From Nemertoderma westbladi (taxonomy: Eukaryota > Xenacoelomorpha > Nemertodermatida > Nemertodermatidae), in contig JAUCBJ010005362.1 of the NCBI GenBank assembly GCA_032718475.1, positions 1 to 43,226 on the forward strand: DNA of 43,226 bases, in the 5' to 3' direction. Of the stretch, positions 32,739 to 43,100 are shown piece after piece. Position numbers and translations under genes: made by a program. The notes under the pieces were generated by a model. That model saw only the letters and a list, made by a program, of their open reading frames with translations. It did not search any database and was not told where the DNA came from. Position 1 is the stretch's first letter. Each line of letters opens with the position of its first letter.

Positions 32739-34624
32739 TCAGTCTGGTAACTCATCTCCAAAATCAGCTTTTGAAAATCTGAAAAGTTTTCTAGCTCGAG
32801 ATGTGCCCCCTGTGGTAATGGGTTTACAGAGCTTTCTGAGTATAGTGTCAAAGCCTTGGATTCCGGTTTCAAAATTATCTGGTAAAGTCACTGTTATGGA
32901 GTCCTCGATTTTAATAGAACTTCTTATACGTTCTGCATATTTCACCACAACCTCAAACTGATCCTCATTAACTTCCATGATTTGAGAAACAAAGTTCCTA
33001 TTCTTAGTGACCTGAGAAACGATTGGAACTGCAACGAGCAACCAATCCCCAATATTAAGATCCCTCGTAACTTCCTCCTCTTCAGAAGATTCATAGGACT
33101 CATTGCTTTCAACAATACTGACAACACTCATGCTGCTCTCATTGTCTGAGATATCTTCCGACTGTTCACCTCCTTCAGACTGTTCTGTCTCACAACAATC
33201 CGCTACAGGTTGTCCCTCGATACCAGTATCCGTAGCAACATTTTTACCCGGAACAATCTTGCCTCCACGTTTACGTGATTGTTGTTTAGGTGGGCCTATA
33301 TGTTCCTTGAGCATATCAGCAACAACATCACCCAAATGCGAACGAATGTGGATTTCAGAACTCTGCTGACTACCAGAAGGCAACCGTTTTAGAACATGTC
33401 GCCTGTCAATAGGATGCAAACCGCATGCCCTGAAACCAGAAACCAGATTACCTTTGCTGTTTATCAGTTCCTTAAAAAGACGGTTCAATAGAGTAGGAAA
33501 AACATTCTTTGGGATACTGGAAACGCTGCGAGACTCCTTCCTCCATTCACCTAATATGCTTCTCCAACTTGTTTTGAGCGGCCCAAATACAGCCACATCA
33601 AGTGGCTGGAGGAGGTGTGTGGAGTTTGGCACCAAACATATATATCGAATATTGTGGGACATACAAGAGTTAATAACCTCAGGACTAAAGTGACTGTCAA
33701 GGTTGTCACCAATTACGATAATAAACCTTTTATTGGGAATTGGCTTACCATTCTCCAACAGAAGATCGTTCTCTCTAACCTTGATTTTATTGATGAAAGG
33801 AAGTAAGACTTCATGAAACCACCTTGTATATGTTTTCCCATCGAACCAGCTACTTTTAGTAACATCATACACTGTATCAACAGGGCCACCTAATGTCCAT
33901 TCACTCCACAGGTTCTGGGCTTTGTAAACTACCATTGGGGGACAAAAGTCTCCCACTGCGTTTCCACAGAACATTAAGCTAGTCAAAGCTTTTGAGTGAG
34001 CAACCTTGGACTCTATTCGACCTTGACCCCGACTCACTATTGAGTCTTGCGCACCAGGAATATCAATAATACCAGTTTCATCATAGTTAAAAATGAATGC
34101 AGGTTCTATCTTCTCAATCTCAGCTTCGTAATTATCAAAGAACTTATTAACTTCATCTGCTGTCACACGGATGCGTGCAGGTTTTACTCGTTGAACTATC
34201 CGTTTCGTTAGATTGTTCCTCTTCTTGAAAAGGTCCAACCAGTCGGCTCCTGGAAAATTGTCTTTAAAACGTGTAACACGTTCACTCTTGTCTAAGTAAT
34301 TCTTCACCATGAAACGGAGCCCATTGAAGACACTGGAAACTTCCAAGTTGCCAAGTGATCGAGAGTTTGTTTAAACATACCTTCCTCTATTGGGGATAAG
34401 ACGGGTGGCCGCCCCACGATTTTCTCTACCGGTAGCATTGAATCACTGCGGACGACTTTCATGTATCTCCATAATGTACCATATGGAATTTTGAATTCTT
34501 TAGAAGCCGATAAAAGGGACCTTTTGGCATTTACAACAGCGTTACATGCACTTTCAAGCTGGGCAGAAGTGTATCCATTGCGATAGTTTCTTGCCCCCCT
34601 ATTCCGCTCATAATTTCTCACCAT
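32739..34624 (-). pseudogene. pogo-like DD35D transposase with one frameshift
   Basis: Two overlapping minus-strand frames make one protein. The first 106 codons (34624-34304, ATG start) hold a pipsqueak-type helix-turn-helix (SLLSASKEFKIPYGTLWRYM) and GRPPVLSP. The frame shifts by one base near 34330-34345, and the second frame (to 32739, 535 codons) carries the rest. Numbered in that frame: CENP-B-like helices with LTKRIVQRVK, then D89 in NYDET, D214 in VIGDN and D250 in LLQPLDVAVFGPL, again 35 residues between the last two. A Ser/Glu-rich linker (~388-426) and a C-terminal GDWLLVAVPIVSQ ... VVVKYAE module follow, the same plan as the 616-aa transposase, with an extra ~55-residue tail. All three catalytic Asp survive, so inactivation is recent, or the shift is a sequencing error. 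Confidence 0.85.
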
Positions 34625-34659
34625 TTTAAGCTCAATCTCAAATTAAATTAGTAGGCCTA

Positions 34660-34833
34660 TGGTGGCACTGAAGGGTCAATTCATTTTTTTTTTATAAAAC
34701 GAATTGGCCCCACAAATTCGGTTTTTTTTAATCTGGGAAATGTAAAATAAATAGGCCTAAACAAAAAAACGTATTTCGTTTTTTTTTAACTCTGAGAAAT
34801 TAAAAAAAACTAATTAGCCCTTCAGTGCCACCA
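34660..34833. mobile_element. 174-bp MITE with TA target duplication
   Basis: Perfect 16-bp TIRs TGGTGGCACTGAAGGG, extending imperfectly to ~31 bp with poly-T/poly-A, flanked by TA at 34658-34659 and 34834-34835. No coding capacity. Its TIR differs from those of the pogo-like elements, so another mariner-type transposase would mobilise it. Confidence 0.85.
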
Positions 34834-34835
34834 TA

Positions 34836-35660
34836 AATTAGGGCTAAATATTCACCAATAACAGTAATCAGGTAATTGTTATAACTGTACCGGTATTGGC
34901 TAACTTGTATGGTATGTGGGGCGAGACACGTATGGCGAGCCATCAGCGAACTGATATAATTACACTATGGCAGTTTTTCAAAAGTCTGTGTGTGTGTGTG
35001 TCAGTGTGTCGGAAGCCATAAATGTCGGAAGCCATAATCGAAGTTAAGATCTTCAGCTAACTGCTAAATTGTATGGTTGAGTCATTTTGAACGGTCTCTC
35101 CATGGAAATTAATTGTTTAGCACCATACGATTAAAGTTATTTTGCACAGAAATTAGATATCTGGAATCCATGTACCCCATCCCATTATAGATTTTTATTT
35201 TTTCAAGTGATTTGCGTTAATAAATGTATTTTTAATTGATTTAAACATAATTAACATTGTAAATTCATACGCTGATTCCATCCTCCCCCATAGAGCCTAA
35301 GGCACGGCAAGGGCAGCCGTGCCCAATAATATTTCTTGAAGTTTTACATTACTGCAAGCTAAAGTCTTTGACCAAGCCAGTGCCTAGGCTAGTACACAAG
35401 GACATAGTAGTCCAGTAGAAGGAATAGTGCTCCTTCAATACATCTCAACAGACATCAATTCATTTGCCTGTGCCAACCAACGCGTGCTCCATAACATAAC
35501 ATATATTCTTGATTTCCATCACCTCTCACCACAATTATTATTAGTAATTAAAAGTTTCAATTCGGTTTGTCTTTCCGTTATCTGGTTATTCAGTTATTGC
35601 ATTAAATAAATGTTTTAAAATATATCTTACGAAATATGGTTAATCATTAAAACTTGTCGC
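34836..35660. other. intergenic, no gene seen
   Basis: Contains a short GT microsatellite near 34987-35010 and a palindromic GGCACGGC...GCCGTGCC hairpin near 35292-35313. No ORF is supported. Confidence 0.45.
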
Positions 35661-36198
35661 TAACATTCTCGCTATGGGGGTTTTAAAGAGTGTTGATTAC
35701 ATTTCTGATGTCAGTTTTCACGTTTACATAAATCTAGTCTGTCTGACTGTCGGTCTTTCTGTCAGTCAGTCTGTCAAAACATAAAAGATAATTCAAATTA
35801 ACTAACATTCTCGCTATGGGGGTTTTAAGGGGTGCTGATTTCATTTCTGATGTCAGTTTACAGGTTTACATAAATCTAGTCTGTCTGTTTGTCGGTCTTT
35901 CTGTCAGTCAGTCAGTCTGTCAAAACTTAAAAAAGAATACAAACTAACTAACATTCTCGTTATGGGGTTTTAATGGGTACTAATTTTATTTCAGATGTCA
36001 GTTTTCACGTTTAAAAAAATCTAGTCTGTCTGGCTGTCGGTCTTTCTGTCAGTCAGTCTGTGAAAACTTAAGAAAGTATACTAACTAACCAACATTCTCG
36101 TTATGGGGGTTTTAAGGGTTGCTGATTTCTTTTTTGGTGTCAGTTTACACGTTTACATAAATCTAGTCTGTCTGTCTGTCGGTCTCTCTGTCAGTCTG
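35661..36198 (+). repeat. ~143-bp tandem repeat, four copies
   Basis: Units begin with AACATTCTCG(C/T)TATGGGG at about 35661, 35803, 35949 and 36090 (spacing 142, 146, 141). Each contains TGCTGATTTCATTTCTGATG-type sequence, GTCAGTTT(T/A)CACGTTTA and a TCTGTCTG-rich end. Confidence 0.9.
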
Positions 36199-36990
36199 AA
36201 CTACTGCACTGTGGTTGCTGGTTGGCATTACGCCATATACCTAACACTAATAATACATTCTACAATACAGCCTATCTACAGTACAGAATGGATTTTTTGC
36301 CACGAAGAGCAATAAATGTCATTAATACTATCCACCAGTATACCTTCTCCAAGAGCCTTCTAATAAAACATGTATTCCAGCATGACGTGCACTGCACGTC
36401 TTCGTGCTGTCCATTATGACGTGCAGTGGACGTCATAGGCTCTAAGGGGTTAAGCAACACGGTCCCTACTTCGCCCTGTCGACACCCCAGCCATTTTTCA
36501 CCAATCCTTTTTTAGAGTTTTTTAATTTTTTTGGTATTGGTGAAAGTTCTACAACATTAGTAGATATGTTTTTTATGATAGCTAGTGTTTTTTTGCTAGC
36601 TAGTATTTTTTGAAATTATAAAAAATGTTAAAGTCCATGATATTTCAGGTTAAACTGTTGAAGAATATATGTAAAAGCTTTTGTGGGATAACTGATTCGT
36701 TTGCCTTGTTGGCCAGTTCCCCCCCAGTCGCTAAGAATACTCTCAAAGTGATCTATAGCTAAAAATAGTGCAAGTTACCAGCTTATTGGCTGATTTGCTG
36801 TACGCAGGCATCTGGGCTCTGTTTAATCGGCCAACAAGCCTAGGGAGGTTGCGTCATAGCCTTGTTTTTGTATCTCCCAATAGAATTTGAGTTAGCCTTG
36901 ATTTTGACCTATCACAGAGCTACTGAACTGAAATTTTCCTATCTCACTGCTCTTTCTCTGTGTTGAACGGGAGCTTCGTGGAATAAGGGA
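36199..36990. other. intergenic with GACGT palindromes
   Basis: Around 36383-36436 lie the perfect palindrome GACGTGCACTGCACGTC and a second, imperfect ATGACGT...ACGTCAT pair. A GGGG-TTAA junction follows (TTAA at 36450-36453), reminiscent of a piggyBac-type end. No ORF is supported. Confidence 0.35.
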
Positions 36991-37977
36991 GTTGGTATCC
37001 TCGTACAGAGCAGTAGTCACGAGTTTTTCAAAGCCACGAAAGAACGGCTTTGTAGTGTTTTATGTTTTCTGCTTTTTAGCTCAACACTAGTAGGTTTAAT
37101 TATAAGGACATATATCCTTTAACGCATTTTAACTGCGGCACTGCAGTAATCACTGCTGCATAATACCTGCTGACACACGGCTTTTAATAACTGCTGAAAC
37201 TGCTAAAATTTACCTGCTCAATCGGTACTGTATACTGCTATTTGTTGTTGGTTATTCATTATATTGGTTGATGAATTATTATATTGGAATAACGAGAAAT
37301 AACCCCGAAACCCAATATTCTTGATATACCGAAGGTAAGAGAGAAAGGTTACCAATAACGATTGTGACTTATGTTAAAGTGGTTTGAATTGAATCTAATG
37401 TTATTTGATAGACCCTACATGAGTCAGTCTGTGTTCCTTTTATATGTGACTAAAATCAGTGAAGATTGGCAGATTAGTGTGCAGTATTGTGCAGCATTGT
37501 GTATGAGTGAGTCTGTTAAAGAAGCAATTCCTAAAGAATGCGCCATATATGTGAATTATAATTAAGCCATATCGTTGTGAGTAGTTTAAGTCATAACTCT
37601 GTTTATATAGATAAAGCGCCACGTCCTAAAGGAACTGTTAATATTCCCAAAGGTGAATAATATTGTCAGAGATTATATAATACCGTCAGTCGAATAATAC
37701 ATTAGGCTTACATAGCAATAAAATTAAACCGTCGAACCCAATCTCCCGGGAATATCCAGCGGGTGAATGGTCGCGCACAGATTGGTTTCGACTAGTGTAG
37801 TGAATCAAATACTTGTCATAGGCTAAAAAGCGATTTAATATCTAGAAGACATCTTAAATTGGCGGGTTACACTGCCAAAGGTCTGAAAGCGCGAACATTA
37901 AAGGATATAGCTTCTTTATTGCGGTAAGCAATAAAGTTGAAAGTACCGGTCAACCGGTAAACCTGAACGGTCCATCT

Positions 37978-38091
37978 GTAGGTCAGTAGGCCCAACTGCC
38001 AGAACCGGTACTGCCGTAGGCCCGTAGGTCCAACTGCCAGAACCGGTACTTCTGTAGGTCCGTAGGCCTAACTGTCCTAACCGGTACTTCC
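37978..38091 (+). repeat. 38-bp tandem repeat, three copies
   Basis: Units start at 37978, 38016 and 38054 with the pattern GTAGG(T/C)C.GTAGG.C, followed by AACTG.C..AACCGGTACT. Confidence 0.9.
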
Positions 38092-38265
38092 GTATAAGTA
38101 CAGCAGTATTATTCGATTTGATTATATATGCCGGTAGGTCTTAATAATTAATTGGGGACGCCTGGTTTTTATTGGGATTTTACTTAGGCCTATTTCTGTC
38201 AGTTTTATTTGTTTGTAGGCCAGTATTGAACAGAAGGCGTGTAAACCTGATCAGATTGTGCAGAC

Positions 38266-38840
38266 GATTTGTAGGCTGAGCTGTTGTCTGATTGCTGTTA
38301 AGTCTGAACGGATTGCAGTGTGTGTAGATCATCTGTCCGATTAAGTACGGTTAGGAAGTAGGGGCAGCGAATGCTGTAAGGTAAACCCCCAACTAAAGAA
38401 TAAGTCGCACTACTGGGTTAGAGCGCATACTCCCTAATCATTTCGGAGTCTGCATGTCCTGTAGTTTATTTAGGCTTGAGAGTAGTCTGCCATCGTTTAG
38501 TCTGTACTTTGTTTGTGTAAGTCTGTACGGGTAGCGTATAATTTATTTAGATAATTTGTAGGCTGGATAGTTGTCTGGCTGTTATTAGGTCTGAACGGAT
38601 TGCAGCGTGTGTAGATCATCTGTCCGATTAAGTACGGTTAGGAAGTAGGGGCAGCGAATGCTGTAAGGTAAACCCCCAACTAAAGAATAAGTCGCACTAC
38701 TGGGTTAGAGCGCATACTCCCTAATCATTTCGGAGTCTGCATATACCGTAGTTTGTTTAGGCTTGATGGTAGTCTGTCAGTGTTCGGTCTGCATTTTGTT
38801 TGAGTAGTTTGTACGCGTAGCGTAATATTTATTATTCAGA
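38266..38840 (+). repeat. 287-bp tandem duplication
   Basis: Copy 1 about 38266-38552, copy 2 about 38553-38840. A ~115-bp core (38304-38450 versus 38591-38737) is nearly identical, including AGGGGCAGCGAATGCTG and GCACTACTGGGTTAGAGCGC; the flanks are more diverged. Confidence 0.9.
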
Positions 38841-39770
38841 GTTCATGCGATTATCCGCAACAATCATTCCCCAAGTTTGTTCCTACAGTAATTGTGTTTG
38901 TTATACATACCGCTATAGTTAAATTAACCCCGGTACTACACAGGCTGCTCGGCGTAGGTAAAGACTGGTGATTTTGTGCATCGGTCACTCCAGCAGATGC
39001 CGTGGTTCTTTTAGCTGTTCAAGTATATTTAACTACTGATTATCTGTTGTACAAGTACTCGTACCTAATTTAGGGTTTAGTGTACAGTACTTTCCGAAAT
39101 AATTAGTGTAGGCATTATATTTGTGTTGTAAAGTGGTTGATAGGCACGTTCGATTAGCTCTATTAACTTCTAGGTAGGAACACTCCGTGATACATAACGT
39201 AGAACCTATAGCGATACGGCTATAGGTCGTCAGGCGGTGGTATTTTCCTATCTGGACAACGCAGTGTATTTACTACTACTCATTATTTCAAATACCGTAG
39301 TACCCTGTCCGTTGTAATAACCAGTTTCTAACCCTTTGTTAGGCTGGTTAGTAGATTTCTTGTAAAATTACCCTAAAAATTCGTATTTTGTGTTTTTTGT
39401 AAATTTTTGTGTTTATTTAGAGATTGTAATCTCATCCGAATTGTACGTAATTTGTAGTATTAAGTAACTTAGGTAAATTAGAATTATTTGTTTTAGTGTC
39501 CTATAAGTAACACTTCACTGAAAGCGCACCGCTTTGTGTAGTGATTACTCCCCAGAAATAATAACATTTATTTCAAATATTGACAAAGCCCATTAAAACG
39601 GGTATATATATATTATAAATCAAATCTAACGATTTATAAATAGTAGGCCTACCATATAACCATTAGGTCTCAATATCAGTTGGACTACTGTTCAAATAAC
39701 GGTAATAAAGTAAGTAAGGTAACAAAGTAACCCTAAAGTTCAGAAATTCAATTATTTAAAATAATTGATA

Positions 39771-40015
39771 TACCGGTATTTACGATAGGCCTATTATCTT
39801 TATTTCTGTAAATTTAGGCTGAAATTATACCGGTACTTGTAATTAATTCTAGTCCAGAATTATATACACTACAAATTGTAAGCTGTATACCGGTATTCCC
39901 GATAGGCCTATTATATATTTATATATATTTGTGCTAAAATTATACCGGTATTCTGAGATAAACCTAGTCTGTAATAATACTTATATATACTATAAGCATA
40001 CCGGTATTCTAATAT
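39771..40015 (+). repeat. ~115-bp repeat carrying TACCGGTA, 2-3 copies
   Basis: TACCGGTATT at 39771, 39888 and 39999; the first two are followed by CGATAGGCCTATTAT. Further TACCGGTA words lie between them. Confidence 0.8.
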
Positions 40016-40140
40016 ATTATATATCACGCTACACTGAGTAGCAGTACCGGTAATTAATTACTAGGCTAGTAGTTAATACTGAGTTACTAGACTTACTCAG
40101 ACTGTAATACAGCAGTAGACATTCAACGGTATACATAGTC

Positions 40141-43100
40141 ATGTCTGATACTAAGCAGAACCTGTCAGACAGTTTATTAGATGTAACTATCTGCGACTCA
40201 GATAGAGACGTACAACCGTCTGGTCGTAAGTTCAGTTCACCTCCCACTGTGAGGAAGGTCATCCCTCCAGTAGTAATAACAGAACCTAGGCTAGTCCAAC
40301 ATCGTAGGTCTATCATAGGCACCCGAGCTCAGGTCAAGCGGGACCAAGAAGCAGCGGACCAGCAGCAGCCCGCTAGTCAGGAGCTTATTCCTCAGCGGCC
40401 CAACAGCTCCAGTAGTGAGGATACTGTAGAGCTGACACCCGAGCGCGGAGCAGAGATGACGGATGCGGTTTATACGGATCCCCTTCTCATCCTTCCTGCA
40501 GCCGTACTCACTAGGTTATTGATCGCGGTGGAAGAACACCAGATCGATTGGGCGAGAAGTCAACGGTCAACTAGAGATAGTTATGCGGGATACACGAGTG
40601 AAGAACTGAAGTCTATTGTCGAGTCGCAATGGAACTTCCCCGGACCCGGACTCCCGTTTGATTTATCAGAAGCTGCCTGGGAAGACATACACCGGATGGG
40701 AGTAGCCAAGGAAACCATCGATCCAGCTGTGTGGAAGAGGTCCGCAGCCGGATACGCACAGGGATTCTTCAGCTCTATAGAGCGATTAAAAGAACAACTG
40801 TTTCAACAACCTCAAGGACCTCAAGAGCAGGGATTGCTGCTTTATCAAGTTAGAGAAAGAATTCTACGAATCAGGCTAATCTTATCAGCCTTTGAGGAAG
40901 CTTCTAAACGAAGACAAGACACGTCGTTGCAAGTTGCCGTAAAGACTTGGTTTCAACGGGTGAGTCTCCAGGTTCAAGGAACAGCTCAGTGGAAAGCTCA
41001 GCTGGAGGAGCGATCAACCCATGGAGAATCAACAGACGCTACTTTTTCCCAAGTGGAAAGTGAAGCGACGGCAGAGAAACCGCATAAGAGGGATGCCATT
41101 GACATTTATCTGTCAGACTATCAACGTTTTTTAGGTGATGACGAGTTGAGGAGAAGGTTAGAGGGACTTAGCCCTAATAGTGAAGGAACCAAGCTTGTGT
41201 TGGATGCCATCGATGTGGAAATGAGGGCTGCGAATCAGGCTAAATTTGATGAACAACTACGCATCACACGAGACCAAGAAGAACAAGTAAAGAAAAAACG
41301 TATAGAAGATAGAAAGACAGCGGCAGTGGCAGCAGCAGTGGCAGAGGCAGAAGCGGAAAGAAAAGCGGCAGCAGCAGTGGCAGCGGCAGAAGCGGAAAGA
41401 AAAGCGGCAGTGGCAGTGGCAGTGGCAGAGGCCGAAGCGGAAAGGAAAGCGGCATCGGCAGTGGCAGTGGCAGAGGCCGAAGCGGAAAGAAAAGCGGCAT
41501 TGGCAACAGCAGAGGCAGTGGCAGAAGCCGAACGGAGAGCGACTGAAGAAACCACCCAATTAGAATTGGAAAACATTCAGGAGAATCAAGACTGCATAAA
41601 TAAACAGTTAACAGCTAGTAATATGCAGATGATGAATCGATCTACTCCCAAACGACAGGGATACACATCATCTGAGGAAGGCGATACCACCGATACTGAA
41701 GGCAAAGGAAATAGATCTCGTCTAAGTAGACGTAAAAGAACATTCCACCGTCAGAAATTGCCTGATTTGCCTCCAGCTGTTAGAAGGCAACTAAATAACA
41801 CCAACTTAGGTAGTACAGAGCCCACAGACCAAATAATTAAAATAGAAAGACTCCCTACTATAGTAGATGAGCCTGAAATAATTAGGCCTGTTCTTGAAAT
41901 CACCCCTTCGGTGATAGACATACCTGTGCTCCCTGAGACTACCTCCAAATTCCCTTTGCATAGCACTAAGCTACCTGTGCCCCGTAGAACTGCCCCGGAT
42001 ACAGTTCAGGTCCTGGACCCCGAGCGAATTATTCATAATTTGTCGCCCGTTGTCCCTCGTCCGCCCGCTACAACGTTGGCGACTCCCGCTTCGGCGGTCG
42101 AATGGGTGGACGAGAGACGGCGGGGGATGGATATCCTGCTCGGGCAGATGCAGGAGACTGTCCAGCAGTTCAAGGGCACAGTAAGGGAAAGTAGACTAGA
42201 GTTGCAAGAAGTGCAGCAAAGTATCGCGTTAGAACGCGATAAATTAGTAAATACTCAAAGAGGTATACCACCACCCTCTGTAACAATGTGTCAACCTGTT
42301 AGGTCTGAAGTATCTCATGCGCAAGGTGTGGAGCCTACACGCATATATACTGCTAGCGAAGTAGAAACTCCTATAGTGAACCCTATTAAGGGTAATTACA
42401 GACCTGTTGATAATGATATTCCCTATAGAACTGATGATAATCCGAGAAATTTATATACCGATAATTCGATATTAAATAACACGATGGCCCAAGAAAGTTT
42501 TACGCGTCAAATGGCTAGAACCGAAGCCCGGCAAGCGGTAAAGGTGGGAGAGATCGTCAAGTTCAATGGAGATGAGATGAAATGGTTACCTTTTAATGAA
42601 TATTACAAAGATAACATACAGAACTCTGTACTATCTAATGGAGAAAAACTTAGATACCTCATCGAGTGCTTGGAAGGATCTCCCAAGTTAATGGCGTTAA
42701 AGTTTATTGGACATCCAGACGGATTAAGACAAGTTTGGGATACACTAAACATCAGGTATGGTAATAGGAATAATATCGCTGGGTACTTGTATGCAAAGTT
42801 AGTAGCGCCCCGAAAGTTTATTAGTAGCGGAATTATCGAGTTTTCCGATGAGATCCAAGAGATCTGCAGACAATTAGATTGGCTAGGTAAGTCTCATGAG
42901 TATCAGAACACTATGGTTATTAGAGCAGTGGCTTCTACTTTACCGAAAGGTGGAGTAGGTACACGCTGGGATAAGAAAGTGTTATATATGATGGAACAAC
43001 AACGGCGAGACCCTACCATGGCTGATCTCATGTCATTCCTAGATGGAGAAGTGAAATTACAGCTCCTGAAACTGTCCAGAGAGAAGACACCGGAAAACAA

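Larger units (their letters stand above)
32239..34624 (-). mobile_element. pogo-like DNA transposon 2 (left end found, right end not found)
   Basis: The left terminus, next to TA (32237-32238), reads CCGTCAAGCGGGGTTAC and matches the right end of element 1 at 14 of 17 positions. The body holds a transposase gene on the minus strand. No matching inverted terminus is visible to the right, so that end is probably deleted or too diverged; the stated right boundary is simply the start codon of the gene. Confidence 0.65.
36991..40140. other. leader/LTR-like region of the right gag-like unit, no gene
   Basis: ORF-poor for over 3 kb up to the gag start, and rich in tandem repeats (listed separately). 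A short ORF at 37371-37565 is unsupported. No unambiguous TATA box, LTR end or primer-binding site was found. Confidence 0.4.

Noticed and set aside
34900-34920. AACTTGTATGGTA as a possible right end of pogo-like element 2
   Set aside because: It resembles the element 1 right end, but the GTAACCC part is missing, and the sequence beyond the TA does not continue the interrupted LINE.
41235-41576. Three antisense ORFs (80-113 aa) rich in Ala/Ser or Pro/Leu
   Set aside because: They are shadows of the GC-rich Ala/Glu repeat in the plus-strand gag-like ORF.
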